Shown here one piece after another: positions 40,300-53,400 of a DNA stretch of 64,000 nt. Below the pieces are notes generated by a model, which was given only the letters and a program-made list of their open reading frames with translations, was not told the DNA's origin and ran no database searches. A program made the position numbers and the translations under genes. The stretch is from NCBI GenBank assembly GCA_905221605.1, contig CAJNDS010002102.1, forward strand, positions 1,419,147 to 1,483,146, read 5' to 3'. Each line of letters starts with the position of its first letter. Position 1 is the first letter of the stretch. The DNA is from Symbiodinium natans (taxonomy: Eukaryota > Sar > Dinophyceae > Suessiales > Symbiodiniaceae).

Positions 40300-41560
40300 A
40301 AGAAGCTATGGAAGAACAAAGGCGTAGGCAAGGCCCGTATGGGCAGTATGTTCAACACCCGGCTTCTCTACCGTTGACACGGCTTTTGCGTTGTGTTTCA
40401 GCCTTCAAGTTCTGCCAACACATCGCCGGCTCTGAGATACAGCCCTTTGTGGGGCAAGTCCGCCACCAACAAGAACCGACATGGACTGGATGACCGCAGA
40501 AAGAAGTTCCTACCGAGGCCCAGGACATGGCGTGTGTGTGTGTGGTCAGAGTCACGAGCATGCTCACCTCCATGAAGCTAAGCTGCTGATGTTGGCCAGG
40601 TTGTTCCACTCAAAGGCTATCTCCACCGTTTTGCAAAGCAAGTGGAGGTGCATGAAGATCGTGGAAGGCTTGGAGGACTGAGCTTCAAGAGTGTGAAACT
40701 TCCGGATCCCATGTCCGCTTGATGTTGGCAACGCGCTCCTTGTGGATGGTAGGACATCACTGAGCCTCGATACTACGAGCTGACAGACATGGTTAGGGCC
40801 TGGACCGGCATGGAAGCCGGCATCAAGCCTGCGCCACAGGGAGCAAAGCAGAGCGAAGGGCCATGGCAAAGGCTTCCTCTGTTCCTCTGTCGAGGCAGAC
40901 CCTGATGATCACTCGCAGCGGCTACGGCGAGGAGACCTTTGAGCATCCAGCGACCCGTCACAGTCGCCTCAGTAGAAGCTTGCTTGGAGCATGCGAGGAG
41001 CACAAGTATTGGTGCATCCCCACCAGAGCAAGTTTCAGGCCAGGTTTGCACAGAGGGCGGCAAGCGTCCAGAAGTACTCTTTCCATCTTAGTTGGCATCA
41101 GGAGTCCGCTTTACATGGCTGGGCGCTTGATTCCGAACTTCTCCTTGCGACGCCCTCGCCACCGCGGCGCGATTGCTAAGCCAGCCGTATCCACCCGCTT
41201 TGGGTGCTTCCATCGTCTTCCTCATACCTCCGAAGCCGGGTTCTTTGAGGGGAAGCCGATATGACAGGTGACATGGATCCCGACAGCGACGGGCTTCACC
41301 AGGCCCTGCTGGGCAGAAGAGCCGGGCCCACAGCCTCTCCTTGTTTTGCCCTTCGCCACAAGAAAGCTGCGAATGGGGCCTCCGAAAATTTGGAAAGGCC
41401 GTTGAAGGTGCCTTTGCAGGGAGTTCAGGAGTCGTGTATGAGGTCTTCTGTGGGATTTAGGGTACCCTTCGGGCGCTTTTTATGGACATCTGAAGGCTGA
41501 ACCCACCTGGGCAAGCTCGGTGGGTCTGTGGTCGAACCTCCCACCCTAAACAGATTGCCG
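40300..41560. other. Stretch with exon-like pieces, no gene assigned
   Basis: Frames 40863-41264 (MAKASSVPLSRQTLMITRSG) and 41261-41500 (MTGDMDPDSDGLHQALLGRR) are partly plausible. I could not chain them. Confidence 0.25.
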
Positions 41561-41608
41561 GAGGTCATCATCTCTCGCGAGGCCTTCTTTGACCTCAAGG
41601 CCACCTTG
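41561..41608 (+). CDS. Short exon-like stretch
   Basis: EVIISREAFFDLKATL, open between AG-like and GT-like borders, with a stop directly after. Protein-like but very short. Confidence 0.25.
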
Positions 41609-42333
41609 TAGCATTCAGATGTATTCAGTGTGTTGAAAAAGCACGGGTTTGTCAGGGTTTGTCAGGACTTCGTCGTTCTTCCCAGTAAGGGTGCAGGGAT
41701 TGTGAATGTTTCGGTGGGGGGCTTATTGATGTTGCCAAGTTAGGCCTTCAGGGTCTACAGGTGTGCCGTTCGCGTGTAGGACTAGGGCTTCGGCACTTTC
41801 GTCTGACGTGCGCAAGGCGAAGTTTGATGCACACGATGGCCACTCGGCTATGTTGGTGGCTTGAGGTGACTTTCCACCTGCTGTGTCCTTTAGACTGGCA
41901 ACCGTGCCAGAGTGTGGGTTGGAGGGTTTCCAGGGTTTAGGCTCCGTGTGGCACTTTCATGAACGCTATCTGAGGATGGGCATTCCAAAGCCCGAAGAAG
42001 ATCCTCATCGCACAGATGCAGAAGCTTGTGCAGGACTCCAGCTGCCTTCGAAAACCTGGTAAAGACCTGCAAAAAACCTTAACGCACTTGGGTTGGCGAA
42101 TCTCCAGGAGTATCCTTACGACCGCCAAGCCGAATTTGAGGCCGCGCGTGAGGCGGGTACTGCAGAAGCCCATACTCCCAACATGAGACAGGGCGAGCAA
42201 GAGGCTTTTTGTAGCTTGACTCCCGCCTCCAGAAGATTGTGAGTATGGTTCTACTATGCCTTAATCATTGAAGCTGCAAGTGCCGCAAGAGAAGTGCTAT
42301 GCTTGAACGAGCCTTTGACGCCCTGAAGCCAAG

Positions 42334-42415
42334 TGCTCAGCCATTTCGAGGTGCCGAAGAAGTTGGCTCAGCGCGAGTTCTGGGCCAAGGAGGCCCTGCT
42401 ACCGTTGAACTGCGC
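42334..42415 (+). CDS. Exon-like stretch with REFWAKEALLP
   Basis: Frame VLSHFEVPKKLAQREFWAKE followed by ALLPLNCADG. It resembles the exon at 35.7 kb (EEEEFWTKAQEAQK) in the EFWxK core. Another frame on the same bases opens with MLERAFDALKPSAQPFRGAE from ATG 42299 and has 52 codons. Confidence 0.33.
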
Positions 42416-42748
42416 GGATGGATGCTGCCAAAAGGGACTCAAAGGTATGCAACATAGAAAAGGGGTCCCATAAGAAGGGGGGAGCATGGTCTTTATGGGC
42501 TGCGACCGGTCCCGGGTCCCGTGCTCTGCATGTGTAGTCCTACATGTCCTACGCCTGGCAGATGCGCGAGAGCAGCTGAAGGGCTCATCCTTGAAGCGAT
42601 CAGTTTGGCGGTCAGGCAAAAAAGGGGGCGCCTAAGCAGCCGGTTGAGTCCAACGGTGTCGGGAAGCCTTTGCTCTGCGCGTTCTCAAAGTTATGAGTCA
42701 GTTATGAGTCATCAGTTTCTGGATGTTTCTGGCAAACGCCGCGGCGTA

Positions 42749-42820
42749 GGAAATCTGGCTCAAGCCGATTTCTCCTAACGGGACCCATGCTGTCGCCTAA
42801 GCTAGAGGCGGGCAGCCTGC
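42749..42820 (+). repeat. Relict-leader-like block, copy 2
   Basis: GCGTAGGAAATCTGGCTCAA G, then CCGATTTCTCCTAACGGG and CCATGCTGTCGCCTAAGCTA. Here the bases before the shared core (GCGTAGGAAATCTGGCTCAAG) agree with the dinoflagellate spliced leader at about 15 of 21 positions. The ATG gives MLSPKLEAGS, parallel to copy 1. Confidence 0.5.
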
Positions 42821-42829
42821 AACTGCAAC

Positions 42830-44320
42830 AGTGCTGATGGATGTGCTGATGGGCATATGACGGCATTGCGGATTGGGTCGTTCCCCTCCCCCCCCTCTCC
42901 CCAACCCAACCCCAAAAGCACTCCCTTGCATCCTCCTCAGCTGCTCCCGTCGGGTGGTGTGCAGTGGCAGAGAGCCAGGCGCGGCGCCCGCGCTTCATCT
43001 TGGCGGCCCTGGCTGCAGTGGCGCTGGTGGTGGCCAGAAGCCCGTACAAGGGGGGCAGATGTAAGCAGACCCAACAACTTCTTCCCCTCAACTTATATGG
43101 TCCCAATGCGCACGAAGTTTCACACTCGAAACCCGCGATCGTAAGCAGACCCATAGGCCGTCGACCTTGAGCCCCCGTTCTCAGCTGGAAGCTGCCAAGG
43201 TCCCATCGGGCTTTGCCAGCTGTGTTGGCCCGAGAAACTCAGGGCGACGTCGGGTTAAAAAAACCATCGGGGCCATGGGGAAGGTGCCACACGAACGCCT
43301 CAAGAGTCTTCCAACCCCACCAAACATACCAAACCCCTCCCCAGGCCAGAGGCCCATCCCTCAACCCCCGAGATGACAAGAGGCTTTGCCTTGGCGGGTG
43401 GCAAGCCTGCGCTCTCCCCAGCCCGGCGCTCAGGTGGATTCGCGGCAGTTTGTGAGCAAAGAGTGTTAAACCGGTGCGGCAGGTTGTGTTCCGGTAGGTT
43501 TTGACCGTAGAATCCGGCGCTAGAATGGGAGTTGTTGTCATGGTTGGTGTGCCCTGTCTCGGGGCGCAGCTCTCGGCAAGCCCACGCTTGGGGGTCTTTG
43601 TTTGTTTCGAAGATGTTGCGAGAGTCCAGATCCGAGCAATTGCGCACACCAACCCAAATTGGATTTGAGCGCTGCTGCGTCAATTGCATGGATGATGGTC
43701 TCGCTCACGCTGTTACCAAAGCCCTGAACATCTAGCCCTAAACCCGACATCCCGATGACCTGGCAGCTCAGAAGCCCACTTTACACAGCACCCGACCTTA
43801 ACACAAAAGGCGCGAGGACGAGCCCTCCGAGCAGAGGTTGGGTCGAGAGCGGGCTTCGAGGGTCAAGCGTGTGGAGTTCAAGATGCGAATGGGATCTATG
43901 GTCGATGGGATTGCTCGTTGTGGTTGGTGACAATGTGTGACATCTTTGTCTCTAGGTGAGACGTTTCAGGGAGGATTTTTGGCAGCGTGTGTAAGGAAAG
44001 CACGCGGGGCAGAGGTTGTGGAAGTTGCCAGATCTTGGCACTTGGGGCTTATCTTTTGATTGGGGGAGGGGGGGGAGGCGAGGTGGTGCGCAGGTTCTTG
44101 TGGTTAGCGGTTAGCTTGTTGCACCATTCGCCATTCGCCATGTATGCACATCTATGCAAAGAAAGCATACCGAAGGATGCTTCTATTTCACAAGCTTGGT
44201 CTAACTCACTTGCCATGTTTTGATAGGCAGACGATGCAGAGGCCTGGACATAGATGCAGTCCATACAGCCACCTTGTCGTGCAGTGTAAGTTGAGTTCCC
44301 CGATCTGGGTGACTTTGCAG
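42830..44320. other. Stretch without an assigned gene
   Basis: Many frames of 60-150 codons on both strands overlap; none has a motif. Contains one short telomere-like CCCTAAACCC near 43737. Confidence 0.3.
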
Positions 44321-44440
44321 GTAGTGGATGTGGATATAGAAGACGAGGACGAGGATGAGGAAGAGATAGAAGACGATTTGTCATTGTCCGAGGATGTCAC
44401 ACATGCCTATCCTTGGGGAAGGCATCCACATGTTCAGAGC
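44321..44440 (+). CDS. Acidic exon
   Basis: After GACTTTGCAG the frame reads VVDVDIEDEDEDEEEIEDDL and SLSEDVTHAYPWGRHPHVQS. A Glu/Asp-rich run of about 20 residues, typical of chaperone or chromatin proteins but not diagnostic. The frame stays open to 44683. Confidence 0.42.
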
Positions 44441-45178
44441 TGTGAAACTGTTGGAAACCCAGGTCTGCAGATGAGCCGGTGTCAGCTTTCGACGGCCCAA
44501 ACCAAAAGCCGGATGCCCACCTTCATCAGGATAAGTGAGCCTCATGCCGGGGCATATTCATGGGGATACAGCATCAGCCTGAGGTTTAGCATCGCTCGCT
44601 ACAACAAAACCAAGTACAAGGTCTTCTCCGACAACACCTACGCCCGACTCCCGGATCGTCGGTGTTATCAGCTGTTTGGCTAACCAAGTCCCTGGTCCCA
44701 AAGCGCACCTGAGAACCGACAAGCTGTGTGTTTCAGGTCGTGGCGAAGACCGGTGAGAAGGGTATGCCCAGGGCTTGGCTTCGCCACACGGGCTGCCCAA
44801 CTTTGGGTTGGACTTCGGGGTTCCGGGGGGCCCTTCTAACTCCCTCTCTGAGAACTCCGTTCGTATATTGCTCTCTTGTTTGACATGGGGATCCCGAGGT
44901 GGAGCAGGTACTTCGAAATGCCAGAGAGCGAGGTGCAGAGGCGGCTTCGGCGGACTCGGCATTATGGAGAGCTCCGTTGGCGGGCTTGAGACCCTGCCAG
45001 GAGGAAGCCTCAGCTCATGTACGAGTATTTCAAGAGCCTCGGCGTGACATGCTGCTCATGATCTTCTCAAGTTGTGTGCTATCCGCTGTGCCTGCTTGAG
45101 AACTGGCGCTCCTAGAGCCGAAACTCGACGACCTTCAGAAACGCTGGCAAGCGCAGTGATTTCGGCTTCTGCAACCAT

Positions 45179-45179
<1 letters not shown>

Positions 45180-45257
<78 letters not shown>
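45180..45257 (+). repeat. Poly-C tract, 78 bases
   Basis: Uninterrupted C run. Length in an assembly at such a tract is unreliable. Confidence 0.95.
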
Positions 45258-45261
<4 letters not shown>

Positions 45262-47400
45262 CCTCCCCGAATCCCGGGACCCAGCTGGTCTGATGGGTGG
45301 TTTGAAATCCTTGTTGTTATGCTGCGCTTCCTCCCCGGCTCATGCTCGACTGGAAATAGATGCCATCAGACCACGTCCGATTCTCAGGAAGATCCGACGC
45401 TGGCGAAGGCACATGACTTGATGGAATGTGAGAGGGGAAGGGGGGCGGTTTGAGATTTGGGGTTTTGGGGTACCATGTCTCAAGGTCGACGACCCTCAGC
45501 ATGTTTCGGGCTTGTTGAGGATTCGTTCAACGCTCCTTTTTTGGTGTTTCCATCTGGAGTCAGATGCACCTGGGCATTCTCTCCCGTCTTATCTTGCCCA
45601 TCACTGAGATGCCTTGCCTGACTCTTGTAAGTCTTTTGCAGGAGGATGGGCAACTGCCCGGGCCTCGTGTTGCGTCCCGGGTTGGGCAGAGCTTGGCATT
45701 GACTCCTGTGCTGGTGTCAAGGTCGTTATCCCAACGGCAACCTCAGATTCATCGTCATGTCGGGGCTGCAGACTTGTGTAGGTGTTTCTCTTTTCCTTCC
45801 GGGCACGCTCATCGCGGTTTCTGTTGCAGGATGAGGCATCACCCCTTCACTCCCGAGATCTATGGCGAGAAGTACGTGAGCGCTTGGCTCGGCTTGGGGC
45901 TCCCCCACGATGCTCCATCGAGGGAAGTAGCAGCCGTAAGACTACGAATGGTGTTCGTGGAACTTGCCCTCTGCAGCTCCAAAGCTTCTTATTTCGGGCC
46001 CAAGTTGCCCTCATGTCCTCTGGCACCAGTCTTGACCCAATGCGCGTGGATGCATGCCCGAAGCCCTTTGTGAAGCCCAGCCTCCCGAACCCCAAAGTAA
46101 TGAGAGAGAAGAGACCTCAACTTGTCCGCAACTCTGAGAACCGCCGAAGTGGATCTGGAACAAGGGCGAGGTCAAGCGAAAAGAGATGTCGCGGACTCGG
46201 AAGTTGAAGCCCACTCAGGGCTCTAAAGAAGAGTCCATGGTTTCGGAGGTTAGGTTCCGGAGGCTAACTGGCACTTACCGGCTTGTCTTGCCGCACCTCT
46301 CAGAGACGGAAAAGCATCGGCCCGCGAATCTCTGAGGGTGAAGCGCGCCCGAAAGCTGGAGCTGATGCTCCGGAAGGAGGGGGAGGCGCCTCGCAAGGAA
46401 GAAAGGAAAGGGGATGAAGGGGTTTGCAGGGACGCTTTGGGGTTTGGGGCAGTTGTGGTTGTTTTTTCGCATCTTTTCGAGGGGGATTTTTTTCTCATTT
46501 TGACAAAAAAATTCGCTTTTCCCCGCAAGAGGACTCTTTCATCATCTCTTCGGGCCTGCATTTCGGAAGTGAGATCTTGAAGCAGACCCGTGGGAACTGC
46601 AGGAGAGGCGCATGGACAAGCTGCGGGAGATGGGTGTTTGGCACCGCCCTCGAGCCCTCGAGTTCTCAACAGAGAGGTGTTTCCCCCAAGGTTTCTCATG
46701 ACATCTCTGTAGTTCTCCAAGGACTGGCGAGCCGGAGTGGCGCCGAGACCCAGAAGCGGTGGAGGTGCATCCGGCGGTTCAGGGCACTCCAAAGGACTGG
46801 AGGTTTGGGTTTGGGAGCTTGACTCAGCTTGACGGCCAGAAAAGGCATGCAATCCTGATGGAGGGTCTTCAGGGCCGTGCCGAAGATTCGAAGAGGCCGA
46901 AGCAACGTGCCGGCGCAGTGCTCAGCGCACCCTTGCCAGGTTCGGTGGCGTGCACGCCACACCAAGGGGTCTCGGCGCTAGCATGCCTCGGCGGATGACC
47001 TGCGTTGTCCAGCAAGGAAAAGGGAGCACTCCTGGCGGCGGACTGGCGAATCAAGAAGCCTACTAAAAGCCTCCAGTACTCATGACTGCTACCCTCCGCT
47101 CATTTTGGCTCGAGACGGCTTGTGATTCCTGCTTGTGACACTGTGGCTTGAGAACAACGCTGGGCCCCCCACACGGGGAGGCGACTTGCAAGGTCTTGAT
47201 GTGCAAAGCCGCGACTGAGCGAACACAGTCTGGTGGCTGCTTTGGTCACTCATGCTGTGAAGTGGACAGGGGCGCGATGGACGCGCCCATGTCGCCGACT
47301 TCGCAGGACGGGCCGATGGGCATGCTGATTGCCGTAAATGTTGTGAAGTCAGCAACCTGCAACAAGTTGTGACCCTCGGCCTTGTTGTGCTCCTTGCGCA
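45258..47400. other. Stretch with possible short exons, no gene assigned
   Basis: Coil-like pieces such as ERRMDKLREMG near 46605-46635 suggest that the large coiled-coil gene may begin left of 47.4 kb, but borders are not clear enough to call. Confidence 0.3.
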
Positions 47401-50400
47401 GGAGGCAGATCTGTTCCAGACGCAGCTTAGGCCAGGGGGAGGGGGAGGGCTCCGGGATTGCTCCTGCCTGGTTGTGGCCTAAAACTGTCGCGGCGGAAGC
47501 CAAGGCTCGTCCGAGAGCAGACCGCCAACTGCATCAAAGACCTGAATACCCTGAGGGCAGAGGCCACCCGATCCCGCACTCGCCTTGCAACATCTTGCGG
47601 CCCCTCTCTTGCTCTCTTGCTCTTTTTGCAGTCTCTTGCATGCCCTCTTAAAGATGCCCTCTTAACATGCCCTGAGTTCAAGATGGGCTGCATATGCCAG
47701 GTGATGGCTCTCAAGTCGGATCAGGAATCGCAGCGTGGCCTGCCGGCACACCCACTCGCGGACAAACTCCCCCCGCCCTCCTTTTGTAGAGATTCCCTGT
47801 TGGCCTGCGGAAGTCTGTGGAATCTGCTCAGGGCTGAGCCAGGGGGCTGCTGTCCAGACCCGAGATTCTACGAGCAGTCTGAAAGTTGCTACGTTCGTCT
47901 AAGTTCTCAACCCTAAACCCTAAACCCTAAATCCTAAACCCTAAACCCTAAACCCTAAACCCTAAACCCTAAACCCTAAACCCTAAACCCTAAACCCTAA
48001 ACCCTAAACCCTAAACCCTAAACCCCAAACCCTACCGAAGAGGAGGCACAACGCATTGCAGGTGAGCAGCCTGGAGGGCAAGCAGCTGGAAACAAAGGAC
48101 CGTTTCAAAGTTTGTCCAAGCTACTGTATCCAATGTATCCCCAACCAAACTCACATAGTTTTTCGCTCTTGGTGATCTTCAGGGAGGGAAGAGGAGTTCA
48201 CTAGTTACTAGCCATCATCCCGGCACGCCGGCTCGACCCAGCACTCGAAGCCCTGCGCAGAACCAGCTGGAACGAGAGATGCGCTTTCGGGACACCTCCT
48301 TCCACCAGCAGGTGCAGAAGGCCTGTGTGGGGGGAGGGTGGGGGGGGAAGGGGGGAGGGCGGGGGGGCAGGCAGGTAAAGGCTTCTAATCATCTCGGACG
48401 AGCTGGCAGGTTTCAGATTTGGAGCAAGATGTGCCGGTACTGCACGAGCAGATCGCCGCCATGAAGGAGCAGGCATCCGTCAACCTCTCTGTGGCTTTTG
48501 CTTTTTTTGTGGCTTTCGTGGGGCTCTCTCCCTCGGCTCCCCCTTGCAGCTCCGCATCTTGGAGACGGCTTGGCATCCTCACATCGAGGACCGCGCAAGG
48601 AAGGGGGGGAGAGAGCGGCGGATGGCTCAGGTTGGCTCAGGTTGGCTCAGGTTGGCTCAGGTTGGCTCAGGTTGGCTCGGGGAGTCGCGCTTGTGGGATC
48701 TCCTGGTTCTGCCAGGAGATCCAGTCGTCGCACTTGAAGCACGTGGAGGTGCCTGTGGGATGGAACGTCTGGCGTCTGGGTGTGGGCGTGACTTCACGTG
48801 ACTTCCGCTGCAGAAATTGGCCAAGCTGGAGCAGAAGACCGCCGAACTCGACGGCAGCTTCTGGCTCAGAAGGGTGTTGGTCAGGGCATCCTTTCCGGGG
48901 AACACCGGACATGTCTGCAAACTGGCTTAGCAACTTGAGGCCCCAAGATTCCCAAGACTCCCAAGACTCCCATCTCCTTCTCCGCCCAGACTTCACGTGG
49001 CATGCCGGGCGGCACAAGGCATTGCCTGGGCACGTGAGCGTGTAGCAGAAGCTGCGAGCGATCCTTGAAAGCTACACCTGAACCTGGAACCTGGAACTCC
49101 GAGCCCTGCAAGAACAGCCGTGTAGGGTTTAGGACGCTTAGGACGCTTAGGACGGCTAGGACGGCTAGGACGGCTAGATACGGTTGGAAAGTTAGGATGG
49201 TTAGGACGGGCAGGATGCTTAGGACGTTTCGTTGATTTAGGGTCTGGCCACATTTGTCTGGGGGGCCGTTGCCTTGACGTGCTTTGATGGCACTGAGCTT
49301 GATTTGTTTTTTAAGCTAGGCGGCCGCAAATTGGCAAGAGGCCTCCTGAATGTCTTTTGATGCGAAAGGGTTTGGGGTTGGATTTAGTGCTTGGCAACAT
49401 GCAGCCTGCGAAGTCGCGTGTATGGCTACAAATACCCCCCACCCGCCGCCGAAGCAATGCTCGTGAGAAACGGTGCTCCTACCTACTCTTTGAACTCGCA
49501 AGCCCCAAATTTCGGTGACTTGATCCCCAACCTCAGACCACTCAAACCCTTAGCCTTAGATCTTAAGCAGTAGCATCGTAAAAACTGCCTGCTGAGCCCA
49601 CCAAACTCAAGCCCCGAACTGGCCAGGAACTGGAGGCCAGTGCACAAGATGCTTGCTGCATGGGGATTAGGGGGTTGGGATGTTCCCCCTATACTATAGT
49701 AGGGGGTGCTCTAATCCCTATTAAGGACTGTTCCTATAAGGGGGAACATCCCAAGTGTAGGGCTCTGGCAAATTGGTTGGACGGCCGGGCAACGTTCTAG
49801 CCAAGTGAACCTCAACAAGCAATCATGACTGTCGCAACAGCTTCGGTTCAAAAGACATGGGTACAAGCAGAGCTTTCTTCATTGGCGGGTGTTGTTCACG
49901 AAGACACAGGCAACCGGGCACAAAGGATGGCCTGGGATTTAGGGCTGGTGATGGGAAGCGTGCCCATCGCAAGCCTATAGCTTCCCAAAGCAGCTTTCTC
50001 TGTGGGAGGTTGAGTAGGAGCCTTTTTACTGAAAGGCGGCCGTGCTCGCACAAATCTCCATACGTTCAAAAGCCTTCGTCAGTTCCCTGAAGAAGAAGAG
50101 TCAACCATCGGTCAACTCGGATCTGTGGCGTCACGGTTTCGCCACGTTGTCCCGCAAGTGCCTGAGACTTCCCGATCGCAGCACCTTAATTAATCTTGGT
50201 TTACGCAGACCGGCTTTCAGGACATGGGGGTTGGCAAAAGTAAGGGGTCCGGAATAGCGTCACCATCCCCCAAAAAGAGGCCCGTAATAAGGCACCCCTC
50301 AGTTCGGAAACCCCCAAAGGTGGTTAGAAATACCAGCCACTGTGCAGGGGAACCACCATGCTCTACGCCAGCACTTGGAGGATGAAAAGGCTGGCCTTCA

Positions 50401-50409
50401 GTCAGTATC

Positions 50410-50450
<41 letters not shown>

Positions 50451-53400
50451 GTATTCTTATTATTATTACTATTATAATTGTTGTTGTTATTATTATTATC
50501 ATTACTATTATTATCATGCTTAACAAGGATCTTGTTTGCTGCCTTGGGAGGCCACGCGAGACCACACCATCCAGGACACAGTTTCCGGAATCCCAAAGAA
50601 CCTTAAGTCTCCGAAGCCATGCCCCCTACAACCCTAAGGCCTCAAGCTCTACCCTTACCCTAGAACCTGAAAGGCCTGAACATCGAAAGCCCTGCAACTC
50701 TCTAAAACCCCTGTCTGAGGACCTGCACGCTAAGCTGTCGCAGCATGGTGAGGTCCTCAAGATGATGTTGCCTCCTCCTTCGAGTTGGGCGTTTGCTTAC
50801 GGGCCCTTGTGTTTTTTTGGCTGCCCAGGCTCAGCTATCAAGGGAGCCTTGAAATGGAGAACTGATCATGTCATCGTACGAAGGGATCGTGATTCCGAGA
50901 ACCCCCCGCAGTTGCCGGTCTACCGGCACACGGGGTTTCCGGCTGAGGTGAGCAGCACTCCTCTGTGCAGGAGCCCAGTGCAGTGAGTTGAGAGAATGCT
51001 GGAATCCCACACCACACCCTGAGACTACCTTTCTGGCAGGGTTCAGAGTTTAGGGTTCAGGGTTTAGGGTTTAGGGTTTGGGCCTTAGGGCGTAGGGTTT
51101 AGTGTTTCGGTGGCCCAGTGTCATAGCGGTTGCAGCCTTGAACAGGACCGCGTTGACTACCTCGAAAGGCTGATGGGTGGCTCAGTCGACCGGCACGCCA
51201 AGGCTGCCGTCTATCGCAACTTTCCACCCCCAAAGCCCGGAACCTGCAAACGCTAGGCCGGCCACATGCCGTTTACGGACCGCATGGAGTACCTGGAGCA
51301 GTTCATGGGCGACTCCTTAGGGAAGCACGAGAAGGAGCCGCGCCCAGCAAAGACGACTCTGAGCATGGTCATGAGCTCTTTGAATTTCTTCGAGTCTTCA
51401 GAAGGCTTCGAAGCATCATTTCTGCAGCCAGAATGGTGGGGGTTGTGCTGACAAAGTTGAGCCTGCTCCCCCCCCCCCGCCCCCATGATTTTTAGCTCAG
51501 GGCAAGCAGTCTTGTGCAGGATCCTCCTGAATCATAGCTAGGAACAGATTCGTTCGAACCGTATCCACATATGCGCCCATTCTGTCATGGAGGAATGACC
51601 CATTCGTTCAGGCTTTTGAGTGCACCTCCTGACACATCATGGCTCATAGATAGCAGCCAGGCAAGATCATGCTGACCAGAAACACAGGTAACGGACACAG
51701 AGACATCCAGAATGTTGTGCGGGCTGTTCCGTGACCCAGACGGAGCCAACACGATGAGGTATTGACACGACAAGGTGTCATGCAGACCATTGAGGAATCT
51801 TCTGTAATTAGACGAAGTGGCTCCTTGCCGTGATCTTGACACGGAACCGGATCGGCCAGAACCCTCTGCATGAACATGTCAATGAGAAGAGGCATGCATC
51901 CGTCGGGAATCTGCAGACCACCAGAAATATTCTGGACACCGCATGCACCACCAGCCGAGCAAGTACAGGTGGTGTCCCCCGTCATGCGACGTCTCGACGC
52001 AAGAGACGCAACACGCCGGCATTCTGGAGAACGTCCCCCTAGTACAGCGGATCTTCCACTTGAATCACTATAGCTTCCCAGGTCCTCAACGGTTACAAGA
52101 GTGGCATCCGCGCAAACGACGGGTTCAAGACGGTGGTGTCACAAGGGCAGCTGCAGAGTAGGATTCGCTTGAGAATGATGTCGTCGCAAGACGGCGCGTA
52201 GCTTTCGCGGGCACCTTGACGTTAAGGACTTGTCATGGTTCAAGGCCCCGCCGATGGCGTTGACAAAGTGCTAATCCCAAGAACCCAAACAGCCATTCGC
52301 GCGACCAGGAGCTGGCCGCTACCTTGGGCGACCACGCAGACAAGCACGGCAAGGCCCTCTCGACTCAAGGGTAAAGATACTGTTCACCGTGGCTTTGTAT
52401 GAAGGTTCTCGTGCACAAGGTACCTCTATAGCGCAGGTTACTATGCGGGCGCTGCGCTCAACCCGTGTTCAGCACGGCGCCGGTATGTAAAGTGCTCTGT
52501 ATGTCGAACAAGACCAGCGGGAAAAGTCTAGACGATGCCATGCATGAACGAGTGCCCCGGTTGTATCTCGCTCCCTGGTACCAAGCTTTCAGCTTTACGG
52601 AGGAGTCCGGTATGAATATGCTATGCCTTCAAGGCGGCGCAGTGTTGACGAGCTGGCAAAAAGGGCGAGCGCACCCATTTAGACCAGCTGCGAAGCTCGA
52701 CTCGGCTCGTTCGAAGGGAGAGGGCCGGGAGGGCGCCTGTGCGTGGGGGCGTTCGTCTGAGGGGTTCAGGGCAGGGGGAAGGTAAACTAACTATATTGTA
52801 CGTCATCGAAACGAGATGATTCTAGATTTCATTGCGTTGCTCTACATTACTACTTATTACATTGTGCCATTACCGAATGTTGTATTCTGTCTTCCTTTAT
52901 CACAGCATACTATATCGATTTAGTTTTCGATTCTATAATGTTATTTTATGTTACATGATGCTATACTATGTAATGTGATATTTACTATTTTGTTGTTTTA
53001 TGATATTTTCTGTTGCACTGTCTGATGTTATATACGAGGTGGTTTAATTTTATTTTCAACACGCTCGCTCTCATTTCTGGTTACGTTGTGCTTGTGATAT
53101 ACTCCGTAAAGCCTTGCATGGCATTACCTACGTTGCATGTCGCTACATTGTACGAAATTATGCTACGTTGTACAATGCTGTGCATGCTATGCTATTATTG
53201 TACTTTGTTCTTTACCAAGCGACATACCGGAACAATCTAGCATGCATGTTAGCTACAGAAGTCAAGAGCATTGCAGAAAAAAGCTATATTTCATCACATC
53301 ACTTTGCCCTTTCTCTCTCTCTCTCTCTATGTCAATGTAGGATGTTCGTGTTGCCTCTGCCTTGCAAGGCACTGGCCGAGCTCCAGGCCAAGATGACGAG

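Noticed and set aside
37583-42778. Shared C-terminus NLAQADF(A/S) plus stop as evidence for two related genes
   Set aside because: The shared bases continue beyond the stop into the leader-like and ATG part, so a relict leader with a 5' message end explains more of the similarity. Not fully excluded.
47909-48034. Chromosome end
   Set aside because: Unique, exon-bearing DNA lies on both sides, so the telomere array is interstitial.
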